Shown here in pieces: positions 8,745-16,075 of a stretch of 64,000 nucleotides of DNA (position 1 is the stretch's first letter; each line of letters opens with the position of its first letter). A model generated the notes under the pieces. That model saw nothing but the letters and a program-made list of their open reading frames with translations. It was not told the DNA's origin and did not search any database. The stretch covers positions 1 through 64,000 of the forward strand of contig JBOHVS010000019.1 of the NCBI GenBank assembly GCA_050735975.1. The letters are read 5' to 3'. The stretch comes from DATMBL01 sp050735975. GTDB lineage: Bacteria > Desulfobacterota > Binatia > UBA9968. Both the position numbers and the translations under genes were made by a program.

Positions 8745-9786
8745 AGCTGCCGGGGGTTTTACTGTCAAGTGATAAGGCCAGAGCGACCTTGTCGGCGACC
8801 TCTGCCGTCTCGATCGACTTCATGCACAGCCGATCAATAGGACAGGTTTTAGCGTTGCACGGGGAACAGTCCGCTCTGCCTCTGATCGCCAACTGGCCGA
8901 ACCCGTATGGAGCATTACGAGAAGGAGTGGTGGCTCCCCATAAAGAAACAACCGGAGTCCCAACAGCCGCGGAAATATGCATCAGACCCGTATCAGGCCC
9001 AATGGCAACTTTCGCCCTTGAGATTATCCCAATGGCCTCACGAAGGGAAGTCTGGCCCACCAGGTTTGTCACTCCAGCACCGCATTGCGCTTGGGCTTCC
9101 GCCGCCGCTTTCTCGTCTTGCTTACTCCCGAGCAGCACAACGTCGAAACTATGCCGTCGCTGTATCGCGCGAGCGCAATCCGCGATTTGAGCCGGGAACC
9201 ATTGCTTGCTGACCCAGCGGCTGCCGACAAATAACGCGGCGTAGGCTCGACCGACCTGAGCCAGGTGTTTATCGACCCCGAGTTCTTCGTCCGCGGTTAG
9301 ACGGAAAAACCATTCCACGGGTGATGTCTCCACCCCGAGGTATTCAGCAAATTTCAGATAATGTTCGAGTTTGGAGACCTGGTCTCCGACCGCAGGAATG
9401 TGCGCGTTGTTAAAGATCCAGTTAAGCTCCTTGCAATCAGAGCGATGGAAGCCGATCCGATCGGGCGCCCCGGAGAAGAAACTGATGACTCCGCTCTTTA
9501 GGTGCCGCTGCAGATCCAAAACGAGATCGAATCGCCGCGACCGAATCCTCTTCAGGAATGGAACAAAATCACGCCATCCCCGGCGCCGGTCGAACAGGAT
9601 GATTTCGTTCACCGCCGGATAATATTCGACCAACGGGAAACAGGCAGGCTCCACCGCCCAGGACAAGAATGCCTCTGGAAAACCCCGGCGGATCAGGTTT
9701 GCCAAAGGCAAGGCTCTTGTCACATCCCCGATGGAGCCGTGAAGAACAATCAGGATGCGCTTAGCAGGCTGCTCAAAAAGACTCAT
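8728..9786 (-). CDS. ADP-heptose:LPS heptosyltransferase family (GT9)
   Basis: This family 9 glycosyltransferase has an N-terminal ILIVLHGSIGDVTRALPL segment (the GD acceptor site) and the ADP-heptose site PDTGLMHISAAVGTPVVSLWG in two parts, with KQWFPAQI upstream. Such enzymes add heptose to the Kdo-lipid A core. The start is unusual. The ATG at 9786 and the first eight residues (MSLFEQPA) are encoded by one end of the dispersed repeat R1, right before the conserved KRILIV. A GTG at 9810 is the other in-frame choice. Whether it is heptosyltransferase I or another GT9 cannot be fixed; the gene at 10.9 kb resembles heptosyltransferase II more. Confidence 0.82.
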   Translation of the reverse strand: MSLFEQPAKRILIVLHGSIGDVTRALPLANLIRRGFPEAFLSWAVEPACFPLVEYYPAVNEIILFDRRRGWRDFVPFLKRIRSRRFDLVLDLQRHLKSGVISFFSGAPDRIGFHRSDCKELNWIFNNAHIPAVGDQVSKLEHYLKFAEYLGVETSPVEWFFRLTADEELGVDKHLAQVGRAYAALFVGSRWVSKQWFPAQIADCARAIQRRHSFDVVLLGSKQDEKAAAEAQAQCGAGVTNLVGQTSLREAIGIISRAKVAIGPDTGLMHISAAVGTPVVSLWGATTPSRNAPYGFGQLAIRGRADCSPCNAKTCPIDRLCMKSIETAEVADKVALALSLDSKTPGSYATRS

Positions 9787-9794
9787 ATGCTTCG
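9763..9794. repeat. R1 dispersed repeat, single end, overlapping a gene start
   Basis: The stretch AGCAGGCTGCTCAAAAAG followed by ACTCATATGCTTCG matches the outer end of the R1 copies at 12194 and 38511 with one difference in the first part. Read on the minus strand it gives CATATGAGTCTTTTTGAGCA, so the ATG of the heptosyltransferase lies inside the repeat. Only one end of the element is present here. Confidence 0.8.
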
Positions 9795-9844
9795 ACCCTG
9801 AAGGGCTCACCGTTCCATGACCCCTGCCTCACCGTAAGCTAGGA

Positions 9845-10624
9845 TCAAGCCTCGCCAACTTCATAAGCCTGATAGGAGCTCAAGAAACCATTCCAATGCG
9901 TTTCCGAGACGAGCTGGCGACGCGGGTCCAGTTTGCAGATTGATCTTAGGAGCCGGTTGAGGTTTTTCCTGACCAGCCCTGCCGGAAGACCGCCCAAAAG
10001 GAGTTTTGCTTTGTCGAAGTCGATGATATAGCCCTTGATCCCATCGGGTTCGGCTCGCACCAAGATGTTCTTCACATTTAAATCGCGGTGATAAATCCCT
10101 TGCCGGTGTAAAGTCTTGAGCGTGCGCGCCACCGCGGCCAGGACAGCTTCGACCCCGAGGACGCGGACCAGCCCGCTTTGAAATGCCGTCCAAAGGTCCT
10201 GCGCCTGCTTGAGCTCTCTGGTGAGCAACCAACCGCGATAAAAAGGCCCCCACAGTGGCGCTACACAAGCCGCATAGACCTCAACCGTCGGTATACCGCG
10301 CCGGCGAATCTCCTCGGTTATCACCAATTCTCGAAACGGCCGGGGGGGCCAGGTAAAGAATACCTTTCCGGTCAGATTACGAAACAAGCCGCCATGACAG
10401 TACGCGCGAATTAAAGCAGTTTCACCGTTTTTAAGGTTGACAGAGCGCAACTGCTCCCTTCCTTGAAACGAGCTCATCAGTTGCGACGGATGGCCCGGGA
10501 CGAAGGTTTGACTATCGACGAATTCTGCAACATCCGATCGCACCACCAGGAGGACCCGATTACCGGTTGTTATCGTCTCGAACTGTCGCGGGATTGGGCC
10601 CCAAACCCAATCTCGGTTTGCCAT
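9845..10624 (-). CDS. Kdo kinase-like (KdkA-type) LPS kinase
   Basis: The 259-residue protein has RPFRELVITEEIRRRGIPT near 95-113, the segment that precedes the hinge in 3-deoxy-D-manno-octulosonic acid kinases. It also has a catalytic loop HRDLNVKNIL at 179-188 and DFDKAK at 202-207. KdkA phosphorylates Kdo of the LPS inner core. The ATG at 10624 has AAAGGA six bases upstream. Of the three kinase-like genes here it is the closest to KdkA and has the most standard catalytic loop. It lies 58 bases upstream of the R1-initiated heptosyltransferase. The kinase family is clear, Kdo as substrate is probable. Confidence 0.78.
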   Translation of the reverse strand: MANRDWVWGPIPRQFETITTGNRVLLVVRSDVAEFVDSQTFVPGHPSQLMSSFQGREQLRSVNLKNGETALIRAYCHGGLFRNLTGKVFFTWPPRPFRELVITEEIRRRGIPTVEVYAACVAPLWGPFYRGWLLTRELKQAQDLWTAFQSGLVRVLGVEAVLAAVARTLKTLHRQGIYHRDLNVKNILVRAEPDGIKGYIIDFDKAKLLLGGLPAGLVRKNLNRLLRSICKLDPRRQLVSETHWNGFLSSYQAYEVGEA

Positions 10625-10660
10625 GATCGATCCTTTGGATGCCAGAGTTCGTTCCTTCTA

Positions 10661-10865
10661 ACCACGAAGGTCCTAGCGCGGCAGAGCCGCAACCAAATAG
10701 GAACAGAAACTTCCACCACGAAGTGTGTCATGAGCTTACGCTCGCCCACAGAGGATGAAATGGAGGCATATCCCCTCCACCCCCTAACCCCAATTTTCAA
10801 AGGAGGTCACGAAGAGCACGAAGTTGAAGAGTATAAACTGTCCGAACCCTTCGTGTCCTCGTGGT
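10661..10865. repeat. R2 CACGAAG-type palindromic repeat, interrupted copy
   Basis: The left part (AGCCGCAACCAAATAGGAAC, then CACCACGAAG ending at 10723) and the right part (GGTCACGAAGAGCACGAAG from about 10805, then AACCCTTCGTGTCC) match two contiguous halves of the copy at 32356-32469. In that copy the halves join directly. Here about 81 bases (10724-10804) are inserted between them. This fills the 279-base gap between the Kdo kinase-like gene and waaF. No gene is seen in it. Confidence 0.8.
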
Positions 10866-10903
10866 CAAGATTCTGGTTGCCGCGCAGCCGCGCTGAGTTG
10901 ACT

Positions 10904-11998
10904 TTATACCGCCATCCATTGCGGAACGTATTCACTGCGATTCATTTCCGCCGGTACCGTCGGGCCGTTCAGCAGCCGCCTGACGGCCTGCAGTACCACT
11001 TCGGGCTCAATGAGCCGAATACAGTCTTCCGTGCCGAGAGGACAGCGCCTGCCACCGTGTAAACTACACGGCCGGCAAGAAAGTCTTTTTTCAACGACAA
11101 CGGCTCTAGAAGAATAAGGATAGAACCCTAGTGATGGCGTGGTGGCGCAAAAAATCGCCACCACGGGAACTCCTCGCGCAACCGCGATATGCATCGGACC
11201 GCTGTCGTTGGAAACGAAAACTGCACAGCGGCTTAAAGCTGCGGCCAGCTCGCGAAGAGAGGTCTTGCCGGCCAGACTCACCGCGGCGTCCGGGGCCAAC
11301 CGCTGGACTTGCGCTACCGTGTCCGCATCTTCAGGTCCGCCGAACAGCACCACTTCGCAATCGGTTTCAGCCTTCAAGAGACCAATCAGTCGAGCGAAGC
11401 TCTCCGGCGCCCATCTTTTCGTCGGCCAAACAGATCCCGGATTGATGCCAATGACGGGTTTGGCGGTGTCCACGCCGAGGGAACGGAAAACGCTGTCCAT
11501 CGTCTCTTCCACTCGCGAGTCGATGGGAAGGTTGATGGTTCGCCGGCAGTCTTCGGGCGAAATATCGAGCGCCGTTAAGATGGAAAGATTTCGCTCCACG
11601 TCGTGTTGCGACGGATCTCGATTGACCCGAACGTGAAATAGAAACCAACCGTTGCTCTGCCGAAACCCGATCCGCCAAGGAATTCCCGCCAAAAATAGCA
11701 ATAAGGCGCTCCTGAAGGACTTGTGCGGGCAGAGGACCATCGTAAACCCTTTGCGCTTCAGCAAAGTTGCTTTACGCCATAGCCCGGTCCATCCTTTGTC
11801 GGCGCTCTTCTTATCATCCAAAATGACTTCATCAATATCCGGGTGATCGCTTAAAAGCTGCGCGCTTTGCGGCGTGCACAAGGCGCTGAGCTCGGATTCC
11901 GGGAAGCGGCGCTTGATCTCAGAAAGAAGCGGCAACGTCAGGACGGTGTCGCCCAGGAAACTGGTTTGGACTACCAGGATTTTTTGCCATCTAGCCAA
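10904..11998 (-). CDS. waaF: lipopolysaccharide heptosyltransferase II
   Basis: This 364-residue GT9 enzyme transfers L-glycero-D-manno-heptose from ADP-heptose to heptose I of the LPS inner core in the cytoplasm. It shows ILVVQTSFLGDTVLTLPL at the N-terminus, GINPGSVWPTKRWAPESF in the linker and the ADP-heptose motif SNDSGPMHIAVARGVPVV, the WaaF pattern. A C-terminal CRPCSLHGGRRCP segment is also common in WaaF. The likely start is TTG at 11998; no in-frame ATG lies near it. It runs in the same direction as the Trm112-like gene ten bases upstream. Confidence 0.87.
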   Translation of the reverse strand: MARWQKILVVQTSFLGDTVLTLPLLSEIKRRFPESELSALCTPQSAQLLSDHPDIDEVILDDKKSADKGWTGLWRKATLLKRKGFTMVLCPHKSFRSALLLFLAGIPWRIGFRQSNGWFLFHVRVNRDPSQHDVERNLSILTALDISPEDCRRTINLPIDSRVEETMDSVFRSLGVDTAKPVIGINPGSVWPTKRWAPESFARLIGLLKAETDCEVVLFGGPEDADTVAQVQRLAPDAAVSLAGKTSLRELAAALSRCAVFVSNDSGPMHIAVARGVPVVAIFCATTPSLGFYPYSSRAVVVEKRLSCRPCSLHGGRRCPLGTEDCIRLIEPEVVLQAVRRLLNGPTVPAEMNRSEYVPQWMAV

Positions 11999-12007
11999 TA
12001 CTGGCGC

Positions 12008-12175
12008 CTAAAGGCGAATCGCCTCGTCGATCAGCATCACGGGGATATCGTCTTTTATCGGATACATGAGACGGCAGGCCTCGCAGATGAGCCCGTCACC
12101 GCTCTGATTCAAATGAATATCTCCCTTGCATTTGGGGCAGGCCAGGATATCCAACAGATCCTTACTGATTGCCAT
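12008..12175 (-). CDS. Trm112-like small zinc-ribbon protein
   Basis: The product is 55 residues: MAISKDLLDILACPKCKGD, then CEACRLMYPIKDDIPVML. The CPKC and CEAC pairs form the zinc ribbon of the Trm112/YcaR family. Bacterial members are usually found beside lpxK or kdsB in LPS operons, and their function is poorly known. The start is set by a strong GGAGG five bases before the ATG at 12175. A longer reading frame continues upstream only because repeat R1 happens to stay open. Family assignment is firm, role is inferred from context. Confidence 0.85.
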   Translation of the reverse strand: MAISKDLLDILACPKCKGDIHLNQSGDGLICEACRLMYPIKDDIPVMLIDEAIRL

Positions 12176-12193
12176 GAACTCCTCCGTTCGACC

Positions 12194-12338
12194 AGCAGGC
12201 TGCTGAAAAAGACTCATATGCCCGCTTCGCGGTTTTGGGTCTCGAGTTCCGAGTCTCTGGTTAAACCTGAAACCCGAGACTCTGGACTTGAAACTGCCTA
12301 TGGCACGCGCCTCGCCTCTGAGCTTTTTGAGCAGCCTA
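12194..12338. repeat. R1 dispersed repeat, full-length copy with variant core
   Basis: The left end AGCAGGCTGCTGAAAAAGAC at 12194 and right end GAGCTTTTTGAGCAGCCT at 12321-12338 are inverted to each other and match the ends of the 38511-38636 copy. The inner boundary CGCGCCTCGCCTCTGAG is also shared. The core (12222-12305) is unrelated to that of the other copy and is itself palindromic (GGGTCTCGAGTTCCGAGTCT, later ACCCGAGACTCTGGACTTGA). It is followed by AAGGTTTTTCAGCAACGTAC, resembling other R1 margins. Confidence 0.8.
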
Positions 12339-12372
12339 TAGTTAAGGTTTTTCAGCAACGTACTAACTAAGT

Positions 12373-13233
12373 CTAATCCGAAAACGGAACCAGGGCGTCG
12401 CGCCCACGTCGGTAATTCCGTTGCGTCTGATGCCCGTCGCGGTTGACGAAGAACCGCCCATACATCGGATGGTGCAGACTCCTGACCTCGTGCTCTAACT
12501 GAAAAATTCTCCGGCCATCCTCGATGTCGATCACGTCTTGAAACCGAAATTGATGATTCCGGACGTCTTCGGTGACCAGCCCGCGCTCCTTCAAGAGCCC
12601 GTAGGGCCTGGAAAAATTACCGATGTAAATGGCAATGTGGTGCCCGTCGTAAGCTGAAGTCGCGCCGCTCTCGCGAAAAATAAGCGCCTGGTTCCGTCCG
12701 ATCTTGACTCGCGCCGCCAAGCCCGACGGATCATCGGTCACGGAGAACGCTGCCCCCAATACTCTTTCATAAAAGCGGCCGATCGATAGAGCCGCGCCCG
12801 CGGCCACTAGAAACTCGACATAAGCGAGGCCGAGCGCCATATCGCCGAAGCTCGCGGACCCGCTTGGATGGCAACGGATGTTATTGCCCCACGGACAGGT
12901 GACGTCGATGTGGTCCGCCGCTTTCATCCACCCAAAACGCGTATTTTGTAGCCGCTCTCCCAAAAGCGCCAATCGTTGTTCCAGCGTTTCGAGGTTCGGC
13001 ACGACGAGGCCGATGCGCCCGTGAATAACCTGCGGGGCGCGCGTCGGCAGGTGAAATTGTTGCTCACCCATGTTGATCCACATATTTTCCAGACCGACGT
13101 TTAGATAGGGGTCCCTGGTCAGCCCCAGTCCAACCACATAGAACAACGTGGCCACCGACTGATCCGGAACTTGAAGGTTTACGTGCTCCAACAGTAATAT
13201 ATTCCCGACATCTTCCTCACAATAATCCTTCAT
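12373..13233 (-). CDS. VOC (glyoxalase/dioxygenase) superfamily protein
   Basis: The 286-residue protein begins with LLEHVNLQVPDQSVATLFYV, the first beta-alpha-beta unit of a vicinal oxygen chelate fold. A second unit starts around residue 150 (LAYVEFLVAAGAALSIGRFY), so it has two tandem modules. VOC proteins bind a divalent metal and act as glyoxalases, extradiol dioxygenases, isomerases or resistance proteins. His ligands are plausible (EHVN, HGRIG), but the reaction cannot be assigned. It stands alone between the LPS block and the epimerase gene, and palindromic repeats lie on both sides. Confidence 0.7.
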   Translation of the reverse strand: MKDYCEEDVGNILLLEHVNLQVPDQSVATLFYVVGLGLTRDPYLNVGLENMWINMGEQQFHLPTRAPQVIHGRIGLVVPNLETLEQRLALLGERLQNTRFGWMKAADHIDVTCPWGNNIRCHPSGSASFGDMALGLAYVEFLVAAGAALSIGRFYERVLGAAFSVTDDPSGLAARVKIGRNQALIFRESGATSAYDGHHIAIYIGNFSRPYGLLKERGLVTEDVRNHQFRFQDVIDIEDGRRIFQLEHEVRSLHHPMYGRFFVNRDGHQTQRNYRRGRDALVPFSD

Positions 13234-13268
13234 CGCCGTTTACCTCGCTCGCCGCGATCTTCTGACTA

Positions 13269-13355
13269 CCGTTCACCCCTCGACACGCTCAGGGCGAACG
13301 GTATAAATCTCGCGCTAATCGGTGACTTCCGTTCATGCTGAGCTTGTCGAAGCAT
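13269..13355. repeat. R3 stem-loop repeat (CTCAGGGCGAACGG type)
   Basis: The arms CCTCGACACGCTCAGGGCGA (from 13277) and GCTGAGCTTGTCGAAGC (from 13337) are inverted to each other and separated by about 40 bases. A second copy with the same arms is at 55480-55565. This arm sequence is a common intergenic palindrome in many bacterial genomes. It lies between the VOC gene and the epimerase gene. Confidence 0.75.
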
Positions 13356-13412
13356 ACCGTCGATTCGCCGCAATATTATGCATCAATAGTTGGTCGAGCG
13401 CAGACATACCGT

Positions 13413-14354
13413 CTAACTCACGACCGATCGAATCCAGTCCCATTCGCGGGCCAACCCTTCGTTCAAACTGACCTGCGGTTCGTATTTAAGCTTGGCCTTA
13501 GCCTCGTCAATGCGGGCGCTGGTGTTTCGGACATCTCCCGTCTGGCGGTCGAACCTCCTGATTTTCGCCTTCCGGCCGGAGATCTTGCCGATCAGCTCGA
13601 TAGCTTCCAACAGATTCGTTCGTGTGCCGCCGCCCAAATTGAAAACCTTGCCGGAGCCTGGATAGAACGCTGCTCCAAGAATCCCGTCAACGATGTCCGA
13701 ACAATAGGTAAAATCACGGGTCTGCTCTCCGTCATCATACAAAGGGATCTCCTCATCTCTAAGCAGTCCCCGCATGAAGATATGAAAGAACATGTCGGGT
13801 CGTTGCCTCGGCCCATAAACCGTGAAGAACCGAAGCGAAACCGCCGGCACTCCGAATCCTCTCCAATACAGATAGCAAAGATGCTCCGCGGCGAGTTTGC
13901 TGACGCCATACGGCGACACCGGTCGCGTAATCCCCTCTTCGCGCATCGGCAAATCGGCCGTATCTCCGTAAACCGAGGAGGAAGACGCATAGACGATTTT
14001 ATTGATCTTGCGGCCCTTACATGCCTCAAGTAGCATCTGCGTGGCGAGAACGTTGTTTTGAGAATACTCGGAGAATTCCCTCCCCCAACTCGACCGCACT
14101 CCAGGCTGAGCAGCGAGATGAAACACGTAGGAAACGTCCCGAAGCAAGTCGTTCACGTCGGTTTTCAGAAGGTCTCCTTCAACAAATTTAAACCTGGGAT
14201 GCTTGATGCAATTCGCCAGGTTCCGCTCTTTGAAGTGGCGCGGGTAATTATCGAGGAATTTATCGATGCCGATCAAGTCATGGCCCAACGCGAGCAGCTT
14301 TTCTACCAGATGGGATCCGATAAATCCCGCTGCGCCGGTGATTAGCGACCTCAT
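13413..14354 (-). CDS. NAD-dependent sugar epimerase/dehydratase (extended SDR)
   Basis: The 313-residue enzyme has the extended short-chain dehydrogenase pattern: SLITGAAGFIGSHLVEKL at the N-terminus, YASSSSVYGD and the catalytic SPYGVSKLAAEHL (YxxxK). SLRFFTVYGPRQRPDM is the substrate-side motif of UDP-glucose/UDP-glucuronate 4-epimerase-like members. It should interconvert a nucleotide sugar for the surface polysaccharide. The ATG at 14354 is chosen: it follows the gmhB stop by one base and has GGAGG six bases upstream. A TTG at 14378 would overlap gmhB. It is not the ADP-heptose epimerase by its motifs, but the exact sugar is unknown. Confidence 0.83.
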   Translation of the reverse strand: MRSLITGAAGFIGSHLVEKLLALGHDLIGIDKFLDNYPRHFKERNLANCIKHPRFKFVEGDLLKTDVNDLLRDVSYVFHLAAQPGVRSSWGREFSEYSQNNVLATQMLLEACKGRKINKIVYASSSSVYGDTADLPMREEGITRPVSPYGVSKLAAEHLCYLYWRGFGVPAVSLRFFTVYGPRQRPDMFFHIFMRGLLRDEEIPLYDDGEQTRDFTYCSDIVDGILGAAFYPGSGKVFNLGGGTRTNLLEAIELIGKISGRKAKIRRFDRQTGDVRNTSARIDEAKAKLKYEPQVSLNEGLAREWDWIRSVVS

Positions 14355-14355
14355 T

Positions 14356-14943
14356 CTAGCCCTCCGCTCTCCGGTCAAGCTCCAGATTTCCGACTACCCA
14401 CTCGGCCGCTTGCCACAGGTCGGCCGCCACAAAACGACAGGCTGGCGGTGCTTCCTGTCCAAAACCCGAGCCGCCCTCAATCCACACCCCTTTGGCGCCG
14501 GCGCGCGCGGCGAGTTCCATATCGATGGCTTGGTCGCCGATGACATAGGAGGCGCCCAGGTCCAGCCGGAGCTCCCGCGCCGCCTGCCGAACCATGCCGG
14601 TGTTCGGTTTTCGGCAAGCGCAGGCGACCCGGTAGCGGCCCAGGCCTTCGGTGGGATGATGTGGACAATAATAAATCGCATCGACCTTGGCGCCATTCAG
14701 TGCCAAGCTGTCGATTATTGCTGCATGAATGTTACAGAGCTCCTGTTCACTCAACATGCCTCGAGCAACCCCGGACTGATTTGTCACCACCACGATCTTT
14801 AATCCGTTCTGCCGCAGCAACTTTAAGGCTTCAGGCCCGCGCGGAACGATCTCGATTTGGTCCGGGCGCGACAGGTAGCCCACGTCCCGGACGAGCGTCC
14901 CGTCGCGATCGAGAAATACCGCCGCTGATTTTTCAACCGGCAT
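14356..14943 (-). CDS. gmhB: D-glycero-beta-D-manno-heptose 1,7-bisphosphate 7-phosphatase
   Basis: This 195-residue HAD-superfamily phosphatase has the nucleophile motif AVFLDRDGTLVRDVG near residues 8-22, VVVTNQSGVARG, the GmhB zinc loop (YYCPHHPTEG, then CACRKPNTGM) and YVIGDQAIDMELA. It removes the 7-phosphate of heptose bisphosphate in ADP-heptose synthesis, feeding the two heptosyltransferases in this window. hldE and gmhA are not in the window. It overlaps lpxK by 11 bases and couples to the epimerase gene (TAG-A-ATG). Confidence 0.9.
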   Translation of the reverse strand: MPVEKSAAVFLDRDGTLVRDVGYLSRPDQIEIVPRGPEALKLLRQNGLKIVVVTNQSGVARGMLSEQELCNIHAAIIDSLALNGAKVDAIYYCPHHPTEGLGRYRVACACRKPNTGMVRQAARELRLDLGASYVIGDQAIDMELAARAGAKGVWIEGGSGFGQEAPPACRFVAADLWQAAEWVVGNLELDRRAEG

Positions 14944-16033
14944 GCAGCGAGTCCAGGCTATTCGCCTGGGGACTCTTCTCGATCATGTTCACGATATGTT
15001 CGACCAACGCGTCTCCATTTTCCACCACCATAGCCACACGGAGCGCGAACAGCTTTTCTTTAGCGACAGGAAACCCGACTAGTTTGAGTAGATCCTTCTC
15101 GGTCGTAATGATCAGGTCGGCGCCTCGGGCCGCTCTGCTAATTCTCTGCCAATCCCGGAAATGATACAAGTGGTGATCCGGAAATCCCAACGTGTCCACA
15201 ATCTCTCCGCCCCATTCGTAAATCATGCGATAGAAGTTCTCCGAGTTGGCAATCCCAGCAACCGCCACGATCTTGCTTCGATCCAATTGACTCAGCGGAT
15301 ATTGTCTTATACGGCCGGAGTCCAAACCGATCAGGCACTTCGGCTCTAGAGAGCCTACGAAATACCGGCCCTTCCCCGAGAGCCGGGACGCCCATGCTGC
15401 CTCTGCGCCGGTCACCAAAAAGACCTGAGCGCGCCGGAGTGCGCTCTTAGACTCCCGAAAAGGACCCGCCGGAAGAAGCCAGCCGCTACGATCCGCGCCC
15501 AATACTAATAAGTCCAAGTCCCGCTTGAGCTTACGATGCTGGTAGCCGTCGTCCAGAACCAAGACATCCACTTTGTGCTGCCGAAGGAGTTCCTTGCCGG
15601 CGTCATAGCGCCGGCTGGCGACGGCCACTGTTTTGCCGTAAAGCCCCGCCATCATACTGGGTTCATCGCCGGCCTCCGTAACCTTCCCCTGTGATTCCCC
15701 CGTCCCATTAGCCGTCCCCGACAAAACGACAGTGCTTGAACCACTTCTCCTGTAGCCGCGACTCAGAACTCCGACTTTTAAACCCCGCCGTTCCAGTTCC
15801 TGGGTCAGCCACAGACAGGCGGGCGTTTTTCCAGTTCCGCCGACGGTCAAATTGCCAACGCTGATGACCGGGACGTCGAGCGACTTCGTGCGGATCCACC
15901 CGCGTGAATACAACCAACTTCGTGTTTGCACCGCGACAAAGTAAATCAAAGAAAGCGGCAGCAGTAAAAACCACAGCGCGTTTCCTAACAGTCCCTTACG
16001 CTCCCAAACCCGGCGAATCCAAGGGTCGTTCAT
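14933..16033 (-). CDS. lpxK: tetraacyldisaccharide 4'-kinase
   Basis: LpxK phosphorylates the 4'-position of the lipid A disaccharide at the inner membrane. The 366-residue protein has an N-terminal membrane helix (ALWFLLLPLSLIYFVAV), the extended Walker A loop PVISVGNLTVGGTGKTPACL, VLSRGYRRS, and VLVLDDGYQHRKLKRDLDLL, all LpxK hallmarks. Length is normal. The gene lies between waaA and gmhB in a leftward run, with an 11-base overlap into gmhB. The following genes of the same pathway (waaA, msbA, lpxB) are directly upstream. Confidence 0.93.
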   Translation of the reverse strand: MNDPWIRRVWERKGLLGNALWFLLLPLSLIYFVAVQTRSWLYSRGWIRTKSLDVPVISVGNLTVGGTGKTPACLWLTQELERRGLKVGVLSRGYRRSGSSTVVLSGTANGTGESQGKVTEAGDEPSMMAGLYGKTVAVASRRYDAGKELLRQHKVDVLVLDDGYQHRKLKRDLDLLVLGADRSGWLLPAGPFRESKSALRRAQVFLVTGAEAAWASRLSGKGRYFVGSLEPKCLIGLDSGRIRQYPLSQLDRSKIVAVAGIANSENFYRMIYEWGGEIVDTLGFPDHHLYHFRDWQRISRAARGADLIITTEKDLLKLVGFPVAKEKLFALRVAMVVENGDALVEHIVNMIEKSPQANSLDSLHAG

Positions 16034-16075
16034 CGGCTGCCCGGACGGTGAGTCTTGCCCTTCCCAGGCTCCCTG

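Noticed and set aside
12176..12358. Extended start of the Trm112-like gene
   Set aside because: The extra residues are translated repeat R1, and a strong ribosome site sits at the inner ATG.
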